Positions 7,506-15,960 of a stretch of DNA of 64,000 nt are shown here, one piece after another. This stretch comes from Fibrobacter sp. GTDB taxonomy: Bacteria > Fibrobacterota > Fibrobacteria > Fibrobacterales > Fibrobacteraceae. Under the pieces are notes generated by a model. The model saw only the letters and a program-made list of their open reading frames with translations, made no database searches and had not been told where the DNA came from. The stretch covers positions 1-64,000 of the forward strand of contig JAKSIC010000001.1 in assembly GCA_024399015.1 (NCBI GenBank). Reading direction: 5' to 3'. Both the position numbers and the translations under genes were made by a program. Numbering within the stretch: the stretch's first letter is position 1; the number at the start of each line of letters is the position of its first letter.

Positions 7506-10500
7506 TTACACCTCTTCGATGCTTGCGTGATACTCTTGCAGAGACTTCACTTCGCCCTTACCAGCCTTAGCGGCGGCGATGCCCTTGACGGTGTCGAGAG
7601 CAGCAGCCAAAGTGGTGATGTAAGGAGTCTTGTACTTGATGGCAGCCTTACGGATGGCGCTTTCATCGGCAACAGCGTCGCGGCGAGCCCACGGGGTGTT
7701 GATGATGAGGTTCACCTGCTTGTTCAGGATGACATCCAGAACGTTCGGGCGGCCTTCGGCGATCTTGTTCACCACTTCGCACTTGACGCCAGCCTTTTCG
7801 TAGAACTTGGCGGTGCCTTCGGTTGCGTAGATCTTGAAGCCCAGATCCTGGAAACGCTGGCCCACTTCGATTGCCTGGTCGCAGAGGTTGGTCTTGTCAG
7901 ACAAGCTAATCAGCACGGCACCGGAAGACGGGAGGATAGAACCTGCGGCTTCCTGGCTCTTGTAGTAAGCCAGGGCGAAGTCTTCGGAGAGGCCCAGCAC
8001 TTCACCGGTGGAACGCATTTCAGGACCGAGAACCGGGTCAACCTTGGGGAACTTGTCAAACGGGAACACAGCTTCCTTGGCGCCGTGGTGCTTGAACTTC
8101 TTGTCCTTCAGCTTCAAATCTTCCAGCTTTTCACCCATCATGAGGCGGGTAGCAAGGCGGGCCATCTGAGTGTTACAGACCTTGGAGACCAGAGGCACGG
8201 TACGGGATGCGCGGGGGTTGGCTTCGAGAACGAAAACCTTGCCGTCTTCGATGGCATACTGCATGTTCATGAGACCACAAACGTGGAGGGATTCAGCAAT
8301 CTTACGAGTGTAATCCTTGATGGTCTTCAGGTTTGCTTCGGTAATGGTTACCGGCGGGATAATGCAGGCGGAGTCACCGGAGTGGACACCTGCAAGTTCC
8401 ACGTGTTCCATCACGGACGGAATGTAAACGTGTTCGCCATCAGAGAGGGCGTCGGCTTCGCATTCCAGAGCGTTGTGGAGGAAACGGTCGATGAGGAGCG
8501 GGCGATCCGGGGTAACGCCAACAGCCTTGGCAACGTATTCGCGGAGCATGTTTTCGTCGTAGATGACTTCCATGCCGCGGCCGCCAAGCACGAAGCTGGG
8601 GCGGATCATCACCGGGTAGCCACCGATCTGCTTGACGCAAGCGAGGGCTTCGTCGATGTTGGTAGCCATGCCGCTTTCGGGCATGGGGATTTCCAGCTGG
8701 TCCATCATCTTGCGGAACAGGTCGCGGTCTTCAGCGATATCGATGGAATCGATGCTGGTACCGAGAATCTTCACGCCTTCGTCGCTGAGTGCGCGAGCGA
8801 TGTTCAGCGGAATTTGGCCACCGAACTGCACGATAACGCCTGCGGGCTGTTCCTTCTTGTAAATCTGGAGAACGTCTTCGAGGGTAACCGGTTCGAAGTA
8901 CAGCTTGTCGCTGGTATCGTAGTCGGTAGAAACGGTTTCCGGGTTGCAGTTCACCATGATGGTTTCGTAACCCATTTCGCGGAGAGCCATTGCAGCGTGG
9001 CAGCAGCAGTAGTCGAATTCGATACCCTGGCCGATTCTGTTCGGGCCACCGCCGAGGATCATGATCTTCTTCGGGTTGTTGGTGGCGGTAGATTCGTCCT
9101 TGCAGTTGTAGGTAGAGTAGTAGTAGTACTGGTCCTTCACGCCGCTAACAGGCACTGCGCACCAGCCTTCAACCATGCCAAGTTCGATACGCTTTGCACG
9201 AACGTCCTTTTCGCGGATGCCGAGGATCTTTGCAATGTACTTATCGCCAAAGCCGTCCTTCTTGGCCTGGATCAGGAGTTCGTCAGAAGGCATACGACCC
9301 GGAGTCTTGAGCATCTTTTCTTCAAGTTCAACCAGTTCGCGCATCTGCTGCACGAAGTAAGCCTTTTCGTAAGTTGCTGCGAAAACTTCTTCGTCGGTTG
9401 CACCCTTACGGATGGCTTCGTACATCTGGAAGTGACGTTCAGAGGAAGCGGTCTTCATCATGTCGAGAAGTTCTTCCTTGGTCTTCTTGTTAAAGTCCTT
9501 AGCAAAGCCAAGACCTGCACGGCCATTTTCCAGACCGCGGATTGCCTTCTGGAGGGTTTCCTTATAGGTCTTACCGATAGCCATGACTTCGCCCACAGCC
9601 TTCATCTGGGTGCCGAGGCAATCGTCAACGCCGCGGAACTTTTCGAATGCCCAGCGAGCAAACTTCAGCACCACATAGTCGCCACTCGGGGTGTACTTTT
9701 CGAGGGTGCCGTCGCGCCAGTAGTCCATCTGGTCCAGAGTCATGCCAGCAGCGAGCTTTGCAGAAACGAGAGCGATGGGGAAACCGGTTGCCTTGGAAGC
9801 AAGAGCGGAGGAGCGAGAGGTACGGGGGTTGATTTCGATGATCACCACGCGGCCAGTCTTGGGGTCGTGTGCGAACTGAACGTTGGTACCGCCGATCACG
9901 CCGATAGCTTCAACAATCTTGAAAGCGTCGGTCTTCAGCTTTTCTTCGAGCTTCTTGTCGATGGTGAGGAACGGGGCTGCGCAGAAGGAGTCGCCAGTAT
10001 GAACGCCCACCGGGTCAATGTTTTCGATGAAGCAGATAGCAATCATCTGGTTCTTGGAGTCGCGAACCACTTCAACTTCCAGTTCTTCCCAACCGAGAAT
10101 GGATTCTTCGATGAGGCACTGGTGAGTCATGGAAAGTTCAAGACCGTTACCGCAAATGGTACGGAGTTCTTCGACGTTGTAGCAGAAGCCGCCACCTGCA
10201 CCACCCATGGTGTATGCCGGGCGAACCACCACCGGGTAGCCGATTTCAGCAACAATCTTTTCGGCTTCTTCAACAGAGTGGCAAATGCCGGAGCGCGGGG
10301 TGTCGATGCCCAGCTGCTGCATGGTAGCCTTGAAGATTTCACGGTCTTCGCCGCGTTCGATAGCGTCCAGGTTCACGCCAATGACCTTCACGCCGTACTT
10401 GTCCAGAATGCCAGCCTTGTTCAGGGCAGAAGACAGGTTCAAGCCAGTCTGACCGCCGAGGTTGGGGAGCAATGCCTGGGGACGTTCCTTGGCAATGATC

Positions 10501-10724
10501 TGTTCCAAGCGTTCCAGGTTCAGCGGTTCGATATAAGTAGCGTCAGCCATGACCGGGTCGGTCATGATGGTTGCCGGGTTAGAGTTCACCAGCACGATCT
10601 TGTAACCCTGTTCGCGCAGAGCCTTACAGGCCTGGGTGCCAGAGTAGTCGAATTCGCAAGCCTGGCCAATGACAATGGGGCCAGAGCCGATGATGAGAAC
10701 CTTATCGATACCTTCGATCTTCAT
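7506..10724 (-). CDS. carB: Carbamoyl-phosphate synthase large subunit
   Basis: At 1072 aa it is full length. It makes carbamoyl phosphate from bicarbonate, ATP and glutamine-derived ammonia for pyrimidine and arginine synthesis, together with CarA, which is not in this window. The N-terminal half (about 1-400) carries the first ATP-grasp unit (GQACEFDYSGTQACKAL, PNLGGQTGLNLS), an oligomerisation region follows, then the second ATP-grasp unit (about 550-930; GIEFDYCCCHAAMAL, FVLGGRGMEVIYDE) and the C-terminal methylglyoxal-synthase-like allosteric domain (about 940-1072). The ATG follows GGAGATAAAAA. Two partial copies of its 3' part lie downstream, so this locus is recombining. A leader with a terminator-like hairpin precedes it. 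Confidence 0.98.
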   Translation of the reverse strand: MKIEGIDKVLIIGSGPIVIGQACEFDYSGTQACKALREQGYKIVLVNSNPATIMTDPVMADATYIEPLNLERLEQIIAKERPQALLPNLGGQTGLNLSSALNKAGILDKYGVKVIGVNLDAIERGEDREIFKATMQQLGIDTPRSGICHSVEEAEKIVAEIGYPVVVRPAYTMGGAGGGFCYNVEELRTICGNGLELSMTHQCLIEESILGWEELEVEVVRDSKNQMIAICFIENIDPVGVHTGDSFCAAPFLTIDKKLEEKLKTDAFKIVEAIGVIGGTNVQFAHDPKTGRVVIIEINPRTSRSSALASKATGFPIALVSAKLAAGMTLDQMDYWRDGTLEKYTPSGDYVVLKFARWAFEKFRGVDDCLGTQMKAVGEVMAIGKTYKETLQKAIRGLENGRAGLGFAKDFNKKTKEELLDMMKTASSERHFQMYEAIRKGATDEEVFAATYEKAYFVQQMRELVELEEKMLKTPGRMPSDELLIQAKKDGFGDKYIAKILGIREKDVRAKRIELGMVEGWCAVPVSGVKDQYYYYSTYNCKDESTATNNPKKIMILGGGPNRIGQGIEFDYCCCHAAMALREMGYETIMVNCNPETVSTDYDTSDKLYFEPVTLEDVLQIYKKEQPAGVIVQFGGQIPLNIARALSDEGVKILGTSIDSIDIAEDRDLFRKMMDQLEIPMPESGMATNIDEALACVKQIGGYPVMIRPSFVLGGRGMEVIYDENMLREYVAKAVGVTPDRPLLIDRFLHNALECEADALSDGEHVYIPSVMEHVELAGVHSGDSACIIPPVTITEANLKTIKDYTRKIAESLHVCGLMNMQYAIEDGKVFVLEANPRASRTVPLVSKVCNTQMARLATRLMMGEKLEDLKLKDKKFKHHGAKEAVFPFDKFPKVDPVLGPEMRSTGEVLGLSEDFALAYYKSQEAAGSILPSSGAVLISLSDKTNLCDQAIEVGQRFQDLGFKIYATEGTAKFYEKAGVKCEVVNKIAEGRPNVLDVILNKQVNLIINTPWARRDAVADESAIRKAAIKYKTPYITTLAAALDTVKGIAAAKAGKGEVKSLQEYHASIEEV

Positions 10725-10740
10725 TTTTTATCTCCGTGTG

Positions 10741-10926
10741 TTAACAACTAAAAATCTCACGGTTTTCACCGCATACAAAAAGAGCTGAACCAAAAGGTTC
10801 AGCACTCATAAAATCAACAATCTTGGAAACAGAAAGGGAATGACAAGAAACAGAAGAAACACCAACAGCGGCGGTTCGCTTCGCAGCGCACTTTGCAATG
10901 TTTTGGGTCTTCAGAATTTTCATCAT
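10741..10926 (-). CDS. Possible leader ORF upstream of carB
   Basis: A 61-codon frame starts at tandem ATGs (10926, 10923) and stops 16 nt before the carB start codon. It is rich in Ser, Ala, Val and Lys. An intrinsic-terminator hairpin (10773-10803) lies inside its second half, so its translation would disturb the hairpin. That is the arrangement expected of a leader that controls carB by attenuation. The ribosome site is weak (GAG shortly before the ATG), and the peptide has no run of a regulatory amino acid, so it may instead be untranslated leader. Confidence 0.4.
   Translation of the reverse strand: MMKILKTQNIAKCAAKRTAAVGVSSVSCHSLSVSKIVDFMSAEPFGSALFVCGENREIFSC
10773..10803 (-). promoter_or_regulatory. 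Attenuator-like terminator in the carB leader
   Basis: On the minus strand GCTGAACC-TTTT-GGTTCAGC is followed by CTCTTTTTG, a standard intrinsic terminator, about 50 nt before the carB start codon and downstream of the only promoter-like sequence. carB transcripts must read through it, so conditional termination is likely. I could not find a clear alternative antiterminator pairing by eye. Confidence 0.6.
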
Positions 10927-10961
10927 CTCTAACTAAAATTCACAAGGTTTAAACTTGTGCA

Positions 10962-10990
10962 AATATAGTTAGAAATGTAAAACTCATCAA
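10962..10990 (-). promoter_or_regulatory. Promoter-like sequence for the carB leader
   Basis: On the minus strand TTGATG (-35-like, 10985-10990), exactly 17 nt, and TATATT (-10-like, 10962-10967) are found about 36 nt before the leader ORF. Confidence 0.6.
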
Positions 10991-11014
10991 CACTTTTTAA
11001 CAAAAAATGTAATA

Positions 11015-11194
11015 CTACTCGTCATCAGAATCATCGACAATGAAATCGTCCATTCCAGGATCCTGCTTATCCTTGCAAATTGTAGACGTAATATCGTCAA
11101 TGCAGTCGTCCTTTGCAGCTCCCTTACCACTGCAAGCAGTAAACCCGGCAATAAGAGCCAGCAACAAGAACATACCCAAGAATTTCTTCTTCAT
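11015..11194 (-). CDS. Small acidic lipoprotein
   Basis: This 59 aa gene starts at an ATG 6 nt after AAGGAG. It opens with MKKKFLGMFLLLALIAGFTAC, a textbook lipoprotein signal with lipobox FTAC (Cys21). The mature peptide is only 39 residues, has two further Cys residues, and ends in a strongly acidic tail (DDFIVDDSDDE). It lies between the HU gene and the carB leader on the same strand. Small lipoproteins of this type are anchored in the inner or outer membrane; no function can be assigned. Confidence 0.8.
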   Translation of the reverse strand: MKKKFLGMFLLLALIAGFTACSGKGAAKDDCIDDITSTICKDKQDPGMDDFIVDDSDDE

Positions 11195-11289
11195 AAGTTT
11201 CTCCTTCTTTAGAACTTATTGATACACAACGACTTATATACAAAAATTTCAATTTCCCGTCAAATTCGGGAAAACACAAGACTTCCTCT

Positions 11290-11325
11290 TTCACAACAAA
11301 AAAACGCCCACCCTTAGGTGAGCGT
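11290..11325 (-). terminator. Terminator downstream of the HU gene
   Basis: On the minus strand GACGCTCACCTAAGGGTGGGCGT forms a stem followed by a run of at least seven T. It comes after the repeat pair that follows the HU stop codon. Confidence 0.8.
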
Positions 11326-11349
11326 CTTAAAGCTTTTTAGGCTAGAAGA

Positions 11350-11425
11350 ATTACTGGCACGCTTCGCGTGCAGTAATCATCACCTCGGTCACAAAATCAA
11401 GCAAGCTTGATTTTACGACACTCGG
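11350..11425 (-). repeat. Post-stop palindromic repeat pair (HU gene)
   Basis: Seven bases after the HU stop codon lies a palindrome (AAAATCAAGC/GCTTGATTTT) framed by CCGAGTGTCG and GTGACCGAGG (11383-11425). It is followed by a hairpin (11350-11377) whose outer arms are ATTACTG/CAGTAAT. The AGTAATT in that hairpin repeats the sequence spanning the HU stop codon (AAGTAATTT). The same order, stop-palindrome-hairpin-terminator, is seen after the carboxyltransferase gene at 17706. Confidence 0.75.
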
Positions 11426-11431
11426 TTCAAA

Positions 11432-11740
11432 TTACTTGGACTTCTTAGCAGCCTTCTTAGCAGAAGCGGTAGCCTTGAGAGCAGCGCCAACCTTGAAGGA
11501 AACAGTCTTGGAAGCCTTGATCTTGATGGTAGCACCAGTCTGCGGATTGCGGCCGGTACGTGCAGCACGTTCCTTAACCTGGAAAGTACCGAAACCGATC
11601 AACTGAACGTTGCCGTCCTTCTTGATGCCAGCAGCGATGCCGTCGAGCACAGCGTCAACAGCGCGGCCTGCAGCGGCCTTGGATTCAATGCCAGCTTCCT
11701 TGTTAGCGAGGATAGCTTCGATCAATTCTTGCTTATTCAT
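11432..11740 (-). CDS. HU-family DNA-binding protein
   Basis: The 102 aa product is a nucleoid-associated histone-like protein that bends DNA as a dimer. It starts MNKQELIEAILAN, has the conserved core GFGTFQVKERAARTGRNPQTGATIKI that forms the beta-arm entering the minor groove, and ends with an Ala/Lys tail (ATASAKKAAKKSK) longer than in E. coli HU and likely to add non-specific DNA contacts. The ATG follows AAGGAGTTATAAA. It appears monocistronic: AT-rich promoter DNA lies upstream, and a repeat pair and terminator lie downstream. Confidence 0.95.
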   Translation of the reverse strand: MNKQELIEAILANKEAGIESKAAAGRAVDAVLDGIAAGIKKDGNVQLIGFGTFQVKERAARTGRNPQTGATIKIKASKTVSFKVGAALKATASAKKAAKKSK

Positions 11741-11858
11741 TTTATAACTCCTTGAGTTGGTTTTAAGAAATTTATGACTTTATTATACTTTTTTTTTGAT
11801 TAATAAGTTCGCGACTTCCAAAAAAAGATGCAAAAAAAATGACACAATCGCAGTAAAA

Positions 11859-12986
11859 TCAAGCCTCGGGGCTAGGTTCGCCCTCTTCTTCCGCTATAGC
11901 GTCAGCCTTTTTCTGAATCTTTTCCAAGTAAACTAAGCATATGCAGGTGAACGGGATTGCAACAATCAGGCCCAGGAAGCCAAGAAGTTTTCCCCAGATG
12001 GAAAGAGAAAGCAAGATGCCTACCGGAGGCAAATCCATTGAGGAGCCAACGATTTTCGGGACAAGGAAAAAGTCCTGGATGACCTGAACAAGTCCATAAA
12101 TCGCAAGAACAATTACTGCCACTTCCCAGAAAGGCATTGCAGTATCCAAGGCATAAACCACCGCCAACAGCAAGGCCAAAGGAATAGTCGTCAACTGCAA
12201 ATAAGGAATCATATTCAACGCTCCGGAGAACAAACCAAAGGCGACTCCCATAGGCAGTCCAATGATTCCAAAGCCAATCGCATAAAGGACACCCACAGTC
12301 AGCGCCACCAAAGACTGAGCGCGGAAGTAGCTTCCCATGAAGCGATCAACTTCCTTACCAAAGCTTGCTGCATCAATTCTAAACTTTCTCGGAACCAAGC
12401 TTTTAGCGCCACGGCGAAGCTTCGGCATGTCCAACATAATGAAAACAAGATACATGAAAATCAAAGCCGCACCAGACAACCACGCAATCAAGTGCGACGT
12501 CTTAGACAACAAGCCCCAAGCACCAGGCAACACACGATCCGCCACAGATTGCACAGACTGCCAGAAGTCAAGACTGCGCATAGACTTCGCAACCTGGTCC
12601 CAAGAAATCATTCCCTTCACAGACTGCCACAGGTCTTCCGGCACAAACACAGAAATTCGAGAAACCCAAGTGGAATCGCTGAACATCTTCGGGATAAGTT
12701 CACCCAAGTGGCGGACTTCATTCACCACCATAGGAACAAACACGTAGCCAGCCCCAGCAACAATCAAAGCCAAAGCGACAATCACCAGGATAACTGCAAT
12801 AATGCGATGTTTCAATTTGTCTTGAAGTTTGCAAACCACCGGGTCCAAAATGTAGGCCAGCAGGAATGCTGCAAAGAACGGAAAAAGAACTCCGCTCAAA
12901 TAGTTCAGCACCCAAAGCATGGCTCCAATACCAAGAACCACAATAAGGTTACGCATAATTCTATCAATAGTCCATGCGCGTCTCAT
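11859..12986 (-). CDS. AI-2E/PerM-family membrane permease
   Basis: The 375 aa product has about seven to eight hydrophobic segments and the family's typical signatures: an N-terminal pair of helices (NLIVVLGIGAMLWVL, VLFPFFAAFLLAYILDPVV), the motif near GALNMIPYLQLTTIPLALLLAV and the C-terminal QDFFLVPKIVGSSMDLPP. Family members include the autoinducer-2 exporter TqsA, but most have unknown substrates, so no transport role is claimed. I chose the ATG at 12986, which overlaps the previous gene's stop (TGATG) and has AAGGAG 6 nt upstream; a longer frame starting at 13022 is less likely. It is the last gene of a minus-strand operon with two membrane-anchored paralogues. Confidence 0.88.
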   Translation of the reverse strand: MRRAWTIDRIMRNLIVVLGIGAMLWVLNYLSGVLFPFFAAFLLAYILDPVVCKLQDKLKHRIIAVILVIVALALIVAGAGYVFVPMVVNEVRHLGELIPKMFSDSTWVSRISVFVPEDLWQSVKGMISWDQVAKSMRSLDFWQSVQSVADRVLPGAWGLLSKTSHLIAWLSGAALIFMYLVFIMLDMPKLRRGAKSLVPRKFRIDAASFGKEVDRFMGSYFRAQSLVALTVGVLYAIGFGIIGLPMGVAFGLFSGALNMIPYLQLTTIPLALLLAVVYALDTAMPFWEVAVIVLAIYGLVQVIQDFFLVPKIVGSSMDLPPVGILLSLSIWGKLLGFLGLIVAIPFTCICLVYLEKIQKKADAIAEEEGEPSPEA

Positions 12987-13705
12987 CAGCGTCTCCTTAT
13001 CCAAATCAGCGAAGCAATCCACAGCAGAAGCATCAAGCCAAGAACTACGTACATTACCGTAACGAAGCTATGGTTCTCGCCCCACAGTCTCACACCACGC
13101 AACTTAATTTCATCAGGAATGCCAAGCATGGTTCCTTCGCCGCTGGACACTTCCAGCATCACACCACGCTGAAGGTATTTCATGCCATCGTCCTTATCAA
13201 GACCTCGGTCGGCAAACCAACGGTCAGGCACATTCAAATCCTGCAAGGACAATGCGACAACGCCCTTGCCCACTGCAGTTGATTTCTGCAGCGGTCGGTA
13301 GCTTGCATACAAGTTATCCTTACTGTATACCGGATCGTTGTTCAGCATGCGGGTAGTCACGTTACGCATGCGTCCTGTTTCAACAAGAACTTCAATGGAA
13401 TCAAATCTTGAGAAGTCAAAGAAATCTGCAGACGGCCTTTTGTTTACCGACATCAAGTTGAAACCAATGCCAGCATACGGATAAGCCATTCCAGAATGAA
13501 TGTTCACATCCGCCGTAATCACGGAATCCGTCTGCTTCAAGTCGCAAACAGAAAAGCCACCCAGGTCGCGGTCCGTCAACGCATAAACTTCATAAACATT
13601 AGACGGAAAGATTGTCAGTTCATTGGAACGGAAACTAAAGAAAGCAGCAATCCACAAGGATGCCAGAATCACTAACAATGTTGTTGGAGCTGCAAATGAT
13701 TTCAC
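12986..13705 (-). CDS. Bitopic membrane protein, paralogue of the upstream gene
   Basis: This 239 aa protein has a hydrophobic segment at residues 8-24 and another near the C-terminus (VMYVVLGLMLLLWIASLIWI), with a beta-rich domain between that is presumably periplasmic. It resembles the neighbouring 243 aa protein in length, topology and local motifs (VVAL/VVVP, DRWFAD/DFWYTD). The middle region recalls carbohydrate-binding-like beta sandwiches (SIEVLVETGRMRNVTTRML), but this is only an impression. It is separated by 3 nt from the upstream gene and overlaps the permease start by one base. Confidence 0.75.
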   Translation of the reverse strand: MKSFAAPTTLLVILASLWIAAFFSFRSNELTIFPSNVYEVYALTDRDLGGFSVCDLKQTDSVITADVNIHSGMAYPYAGIGFNLMSVNKRPSADFFDFSRFDSIEVLVETGRMRNVTTRMLNNDPVYSKDNLYASYRPLQKSTAVGKGVVALSLQDLNVPDRWFADRGLDKDDGMKYLQRGVMLEVSSGEGTMLGIPDEIKLRGVRLWGENHSFVTVMYVVLGLMLLLWIASLIWIRRR

Positions 13706-13708
13706 TTT

Positions 13709-14440
13709 TTACTTTCCGTCTATTTTCTTTTCACTGGAATTCTTACGACCGATAGCCACAACAGTCAAGCCAAGAATAATAAACAGTACAACGCCAAAGG
13801 CAAAGTTGCTCACACCCTTCGCTGCCACCTCATGGATAGCCAGAGAGTACTTTTGTCCGCGTTTCTGATTCCAACCCGGAGCAATTTCCAATCGGGCGAT
13901 AGATTCCTGATGGCGGCGATTCATAGACGGATCAACCTTTCCATCCGTGTACCAGAAATCAGGTGTATAGAAATGTTCCATAGGAACAACAACACGCTGT
14001 CTCCCCTCTTCAAGAGAAACTTCCTTTAACAATAGACGGAAGGAACGAGGCTGGTTCGGTTTCGTAACATCCGGATCAAAAGCCCAGATTTTAACCAAGA
14101 CTTCCTTTGTTCCGTGGGCTTCTACATCAAAAACCACGGAGTCCACAAAAGTCCAGTTACGATATTTTCCCTTTTCACCTTGACTTAAGTCAAAAACCAG
14201 GCCACACCAAGCTCCGCGAGAAGTATCGGCACCAAGGGTACAGGAAAATTCGAGCAAAGAATCTTTCGCGGAAAATTCAGCTTCAGACAAACCACCATCG
14301 GCCTTGTCATCATAAGCAACAACAGTCATTCCGTCGGTCAACGGAAAGACGCTTTCAGTAAAGTAACGGTTGGGCAGGGCGAAATACACGCCAAGAACAA
14401 CAGCAACTATAGCAGCAAGAACTGCATAAGTTTTAGTCAT
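13709..14440 (-). CDS. Bitopic membrane protein, unknown function
   Basis: 243 aa, with an N-terminal hydrophobic segment (YAVLAAIVAVVLGVYFAL), a periplasmic-type beta-rich domain containing SVVFDVEAHGTKEVLVKIW, and a C-terminal helix (FAFGVVLFIILGLTVVAIG) followed by a Lys-rich tail. It is the longer member of a tandem duplicate with the next gene. The upstream Zn-ribbon gene ends 5 nt before it, so these genes appear cotranscribed. No enzyme motif is recognised. Confidence 0.75.
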   Translation of the reverse strand: MTKTYAVLAAIVAVVLGVYFALPNRYFTESVFPLTDGMTVVAYDDKADGGLSEAEFSAKDSLLEFSCTLGADTSRGAWCGLVFDLSQGEKGKYRNWTFVDSVVFDVEAHGTKEVLVKIWAFDPDVTKPNQPRSFRLLLKEVSLEEGRQRVVVPMEHFYTPDFWYTDGKVDPSMNRRHQESIARLEIAPGWNQKRGQKYSLAIHEVAAKGVSNFAFGVVLFIILGLTVVAIGRKNSSEKKIDGK

Positions 14441-14445
14441 AAATT

Positions 14446-14961
14446 CTACTTGTCTTCGGGTTCGAGAATCGGTTTCAATCGCAGGTTATACTGCAGCAAA
14501 TCCATCGGATCCTCATCCGGCATCTTTTCGCCAATAAACTTGTCTACAAGATTGAAAAGCCAGCGGATGAAGAAGAAATGGTGCTTTTCCTCTTTGCCAG
14601 GCACCTGGAACGGGTGTTCCAAAGTACGCTTAAGCAACGCCACCGTCATGGACGGAGTAAAGTGGAACATCTTGCAGCAAGTTGTCACCTTACCATCGGT
14701 ACCATAATCCGGAAGCTTACCCTCAACTAACGGTTCCCCATGGTCAATACAGCAAACATTATCGCAAACCGGGTCCTGCACATTCTTGGCAAGCAAAGCC
14801 TTCAGCCAAAGTTCACGGGACTTGTCCGAGAGGTCAGAACGGAAAGCCATAGTCTGATCGCAGGGGAAGAACGTGGAATAGCAGTGAGGACAAATGCGGA
14901 GGTCGAGATGGAGGATCTTGACTTCAGCAACTTCGGACTTACAATAAGGGCATTGACTCAT
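14446..14961 (-). CDS. Zinc-ribbon protein of unknown function
   Basis: The product starts MSQCPYCKSEVAEVK and has CPYC...CPHC, a four-cysteine zinc ribbon (residues about 4-34), then further cysteine clusters (CDNVCCIDHG, TTCCKMF). The rest is soluble and ends with an acidic tail; about 171 aa in all. I place the start at 14961, where TATATT lies exactly 7 nt before the ATG and there is no Shine-Dalgarno, so the mRNA may be leaderless. A longer frame continues into the divergent promoter region and is unlikely. It heads the operon with the two bitopic proteins and the permease. Confidence 0.75.
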   Translation of the reverse strand: MSQCPYCKSEVAEVKILHLDLRICPHCYSTFFPCDQTMAFRSDLSDKSRELWLKALLAKNVQDPVCDNVCCIDHGEPLVEGKLPDYGTDGKVTTCCKMFHFTPSMTVALLKRTLEHPFQVPGKEEKHHFFFIRWLFNLVDKFIGEKMPDEDPMDLLQYNLRLKPILEPEDK

Positions 14962-15039
14962 AAAAACGAATATAGTAAAAGGTTCCCACGCGGGGGTAGT
15001 TCTCACAGGTCCGGCGGCATCATTTTCAGTCCATTTTTT

Positions 15040-15045
15040 TATATT
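15040..15045 (+). promoter_or_regulatory. -10-like box 7 nt before a start codon
   Basis: TATATT is followed by 7 nt and the ATG of the thioredoxin/TPR gene, with no ribosome-binding sequence between. This fits a leaderless transcript. The divergent gene at 14961 has a mirror-image TATATT (14969-14974). Confidence 0.55.
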
Positions 15046-15052
15046 AGCAGAC

Positions 15053-15877
15053 ATGGCTAAAGTAGTACAAATCACCCCCGAAAATTTTGAAACCGAAATC
15101 GCCCAGGCCTCCGAGACCAAGGCCGTGGCCGTTCTTTTCTCTTCCGCCGAATACCCCGACTGCGCACCTTACGCCCAGCTGGTCGGCTCCTTCAGCACCA
15201 GCATGGACTTCACCCTGGGCGTAGTCAGCTGCGACGACCGCAACAACATGCAGCTCATTCAGGCATTCCGAGTACGCTCCGTTCCCGAAATCCATGTGGT
15301 GGACAAGGGACAGATTGCAGACGTTATCGCAGGAGTGCTCCCCGAAGCCGACCTCAAGAAGCGCCTGGAAAAGTTCTACACCTCCGACGAGACCCGCACC
15401 CAGAATACCCTGGAAGAAGCCATCGCCAACAAGCAGTTTGACGAAGCCCTCCCCCTCCTGAACGAAGCCTTGCAGAAGACTCCCGACGACAAGAAGCTTC
15501 TTCTCCTTTGGGCAAAGGCAAGCCTCGGCATGGGCGACACTGAGAAAGCTAAGGAGATTTTGAACAAATTCACAGAAGTTGATGACCAGTACAAGGAAGC
15601 CAAGTCCTTGCTGGAACTTCTGGATTTCCACGCCGAAGCGGCCAAGAAGGACGTTCAGGGCAAGGAAGCCATCGTCTATCAGCAGTGCTGCATCCTGGCC
15701 GCAGGCGAACAGTTCGAAGATGCCCTCCAGGCATTCCTCAACCTGTATGTGGAAGCTCCGGAATGGAACGACGGGGCAGCCAAGAAGGCCATGCTCACCC
15801 TGTTTGGAGTCCTGGGCCCCAAGCACGAACTCACCTGGAAGTACCGTGCCAAGTTGAACACCATCATGTTTATCTAA
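15053..15877 (+). CDS. Thioredoxin-fold/TPR protein (CnoX/YbbN-like)
   Basis: The 274 aa product has a thioredoxin-like domain (residues 1 to about 110; AVAVLFSSAEYPDCAPYAQLVG, then VRSVPEIHVVDKGQ with the cis-Pro) followed by TPR-type helices (about 118-270; FDEALPLLNEALQKTPDDKKLLLLWAKASL). This is the architecture of CnoX, which protects proteins from oxidative damage and hands them to GroEL. The usual WCxxC is replaced by SAEYPDC with a single Cys, so it is unlikely to act as a dithiol oxidoreductase. The gene appears monocistronic and leaderless, with a terminator downstream. Confidence 0.85.
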   Translation: MAKVVQITPENFETEIAQASETKAVAVLFSSAEYPDCAPYAQLVGSFSTSMDFTLGVVSCDDRNNMQLIQAFRVRSVPEIHVVDKGQIADVIAGVLPEADLKKRLEKFYTSDETRTQNTLEEAIANKQFDEALPLLNEALQKTPDDKKLLLLWAKASLGMGDTEKAKEILNKFTEVDDQYKEAKSLLELLDFHAEAAKKDVQGKEAIVYQQCCILAAGEQFEDALQAFLNLYVEAPEWNDGAAKKAMLTLFGVLGPKHELTWKYRAKLNTIMFI

Positions 15878-15960
15878 CAGGAATGTGTTGTGAATTACGT
15901 GAGCTCAGATTTCTGGCTTACATTTTTCACATTTCGTAACATCACGTGACAACATTTTCA

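Noticed and set aside
7527-10751. 1074-codon open frame on the plus strand, antisense to carB
   Set aside because: carB codon bias leaves the opposite strand open; the translation has no domain features, and carB itself is unmistakable. The same applies to the long antisense frames over gyrB, secDF, the S41 protease, malQ, rbsB and deaD.
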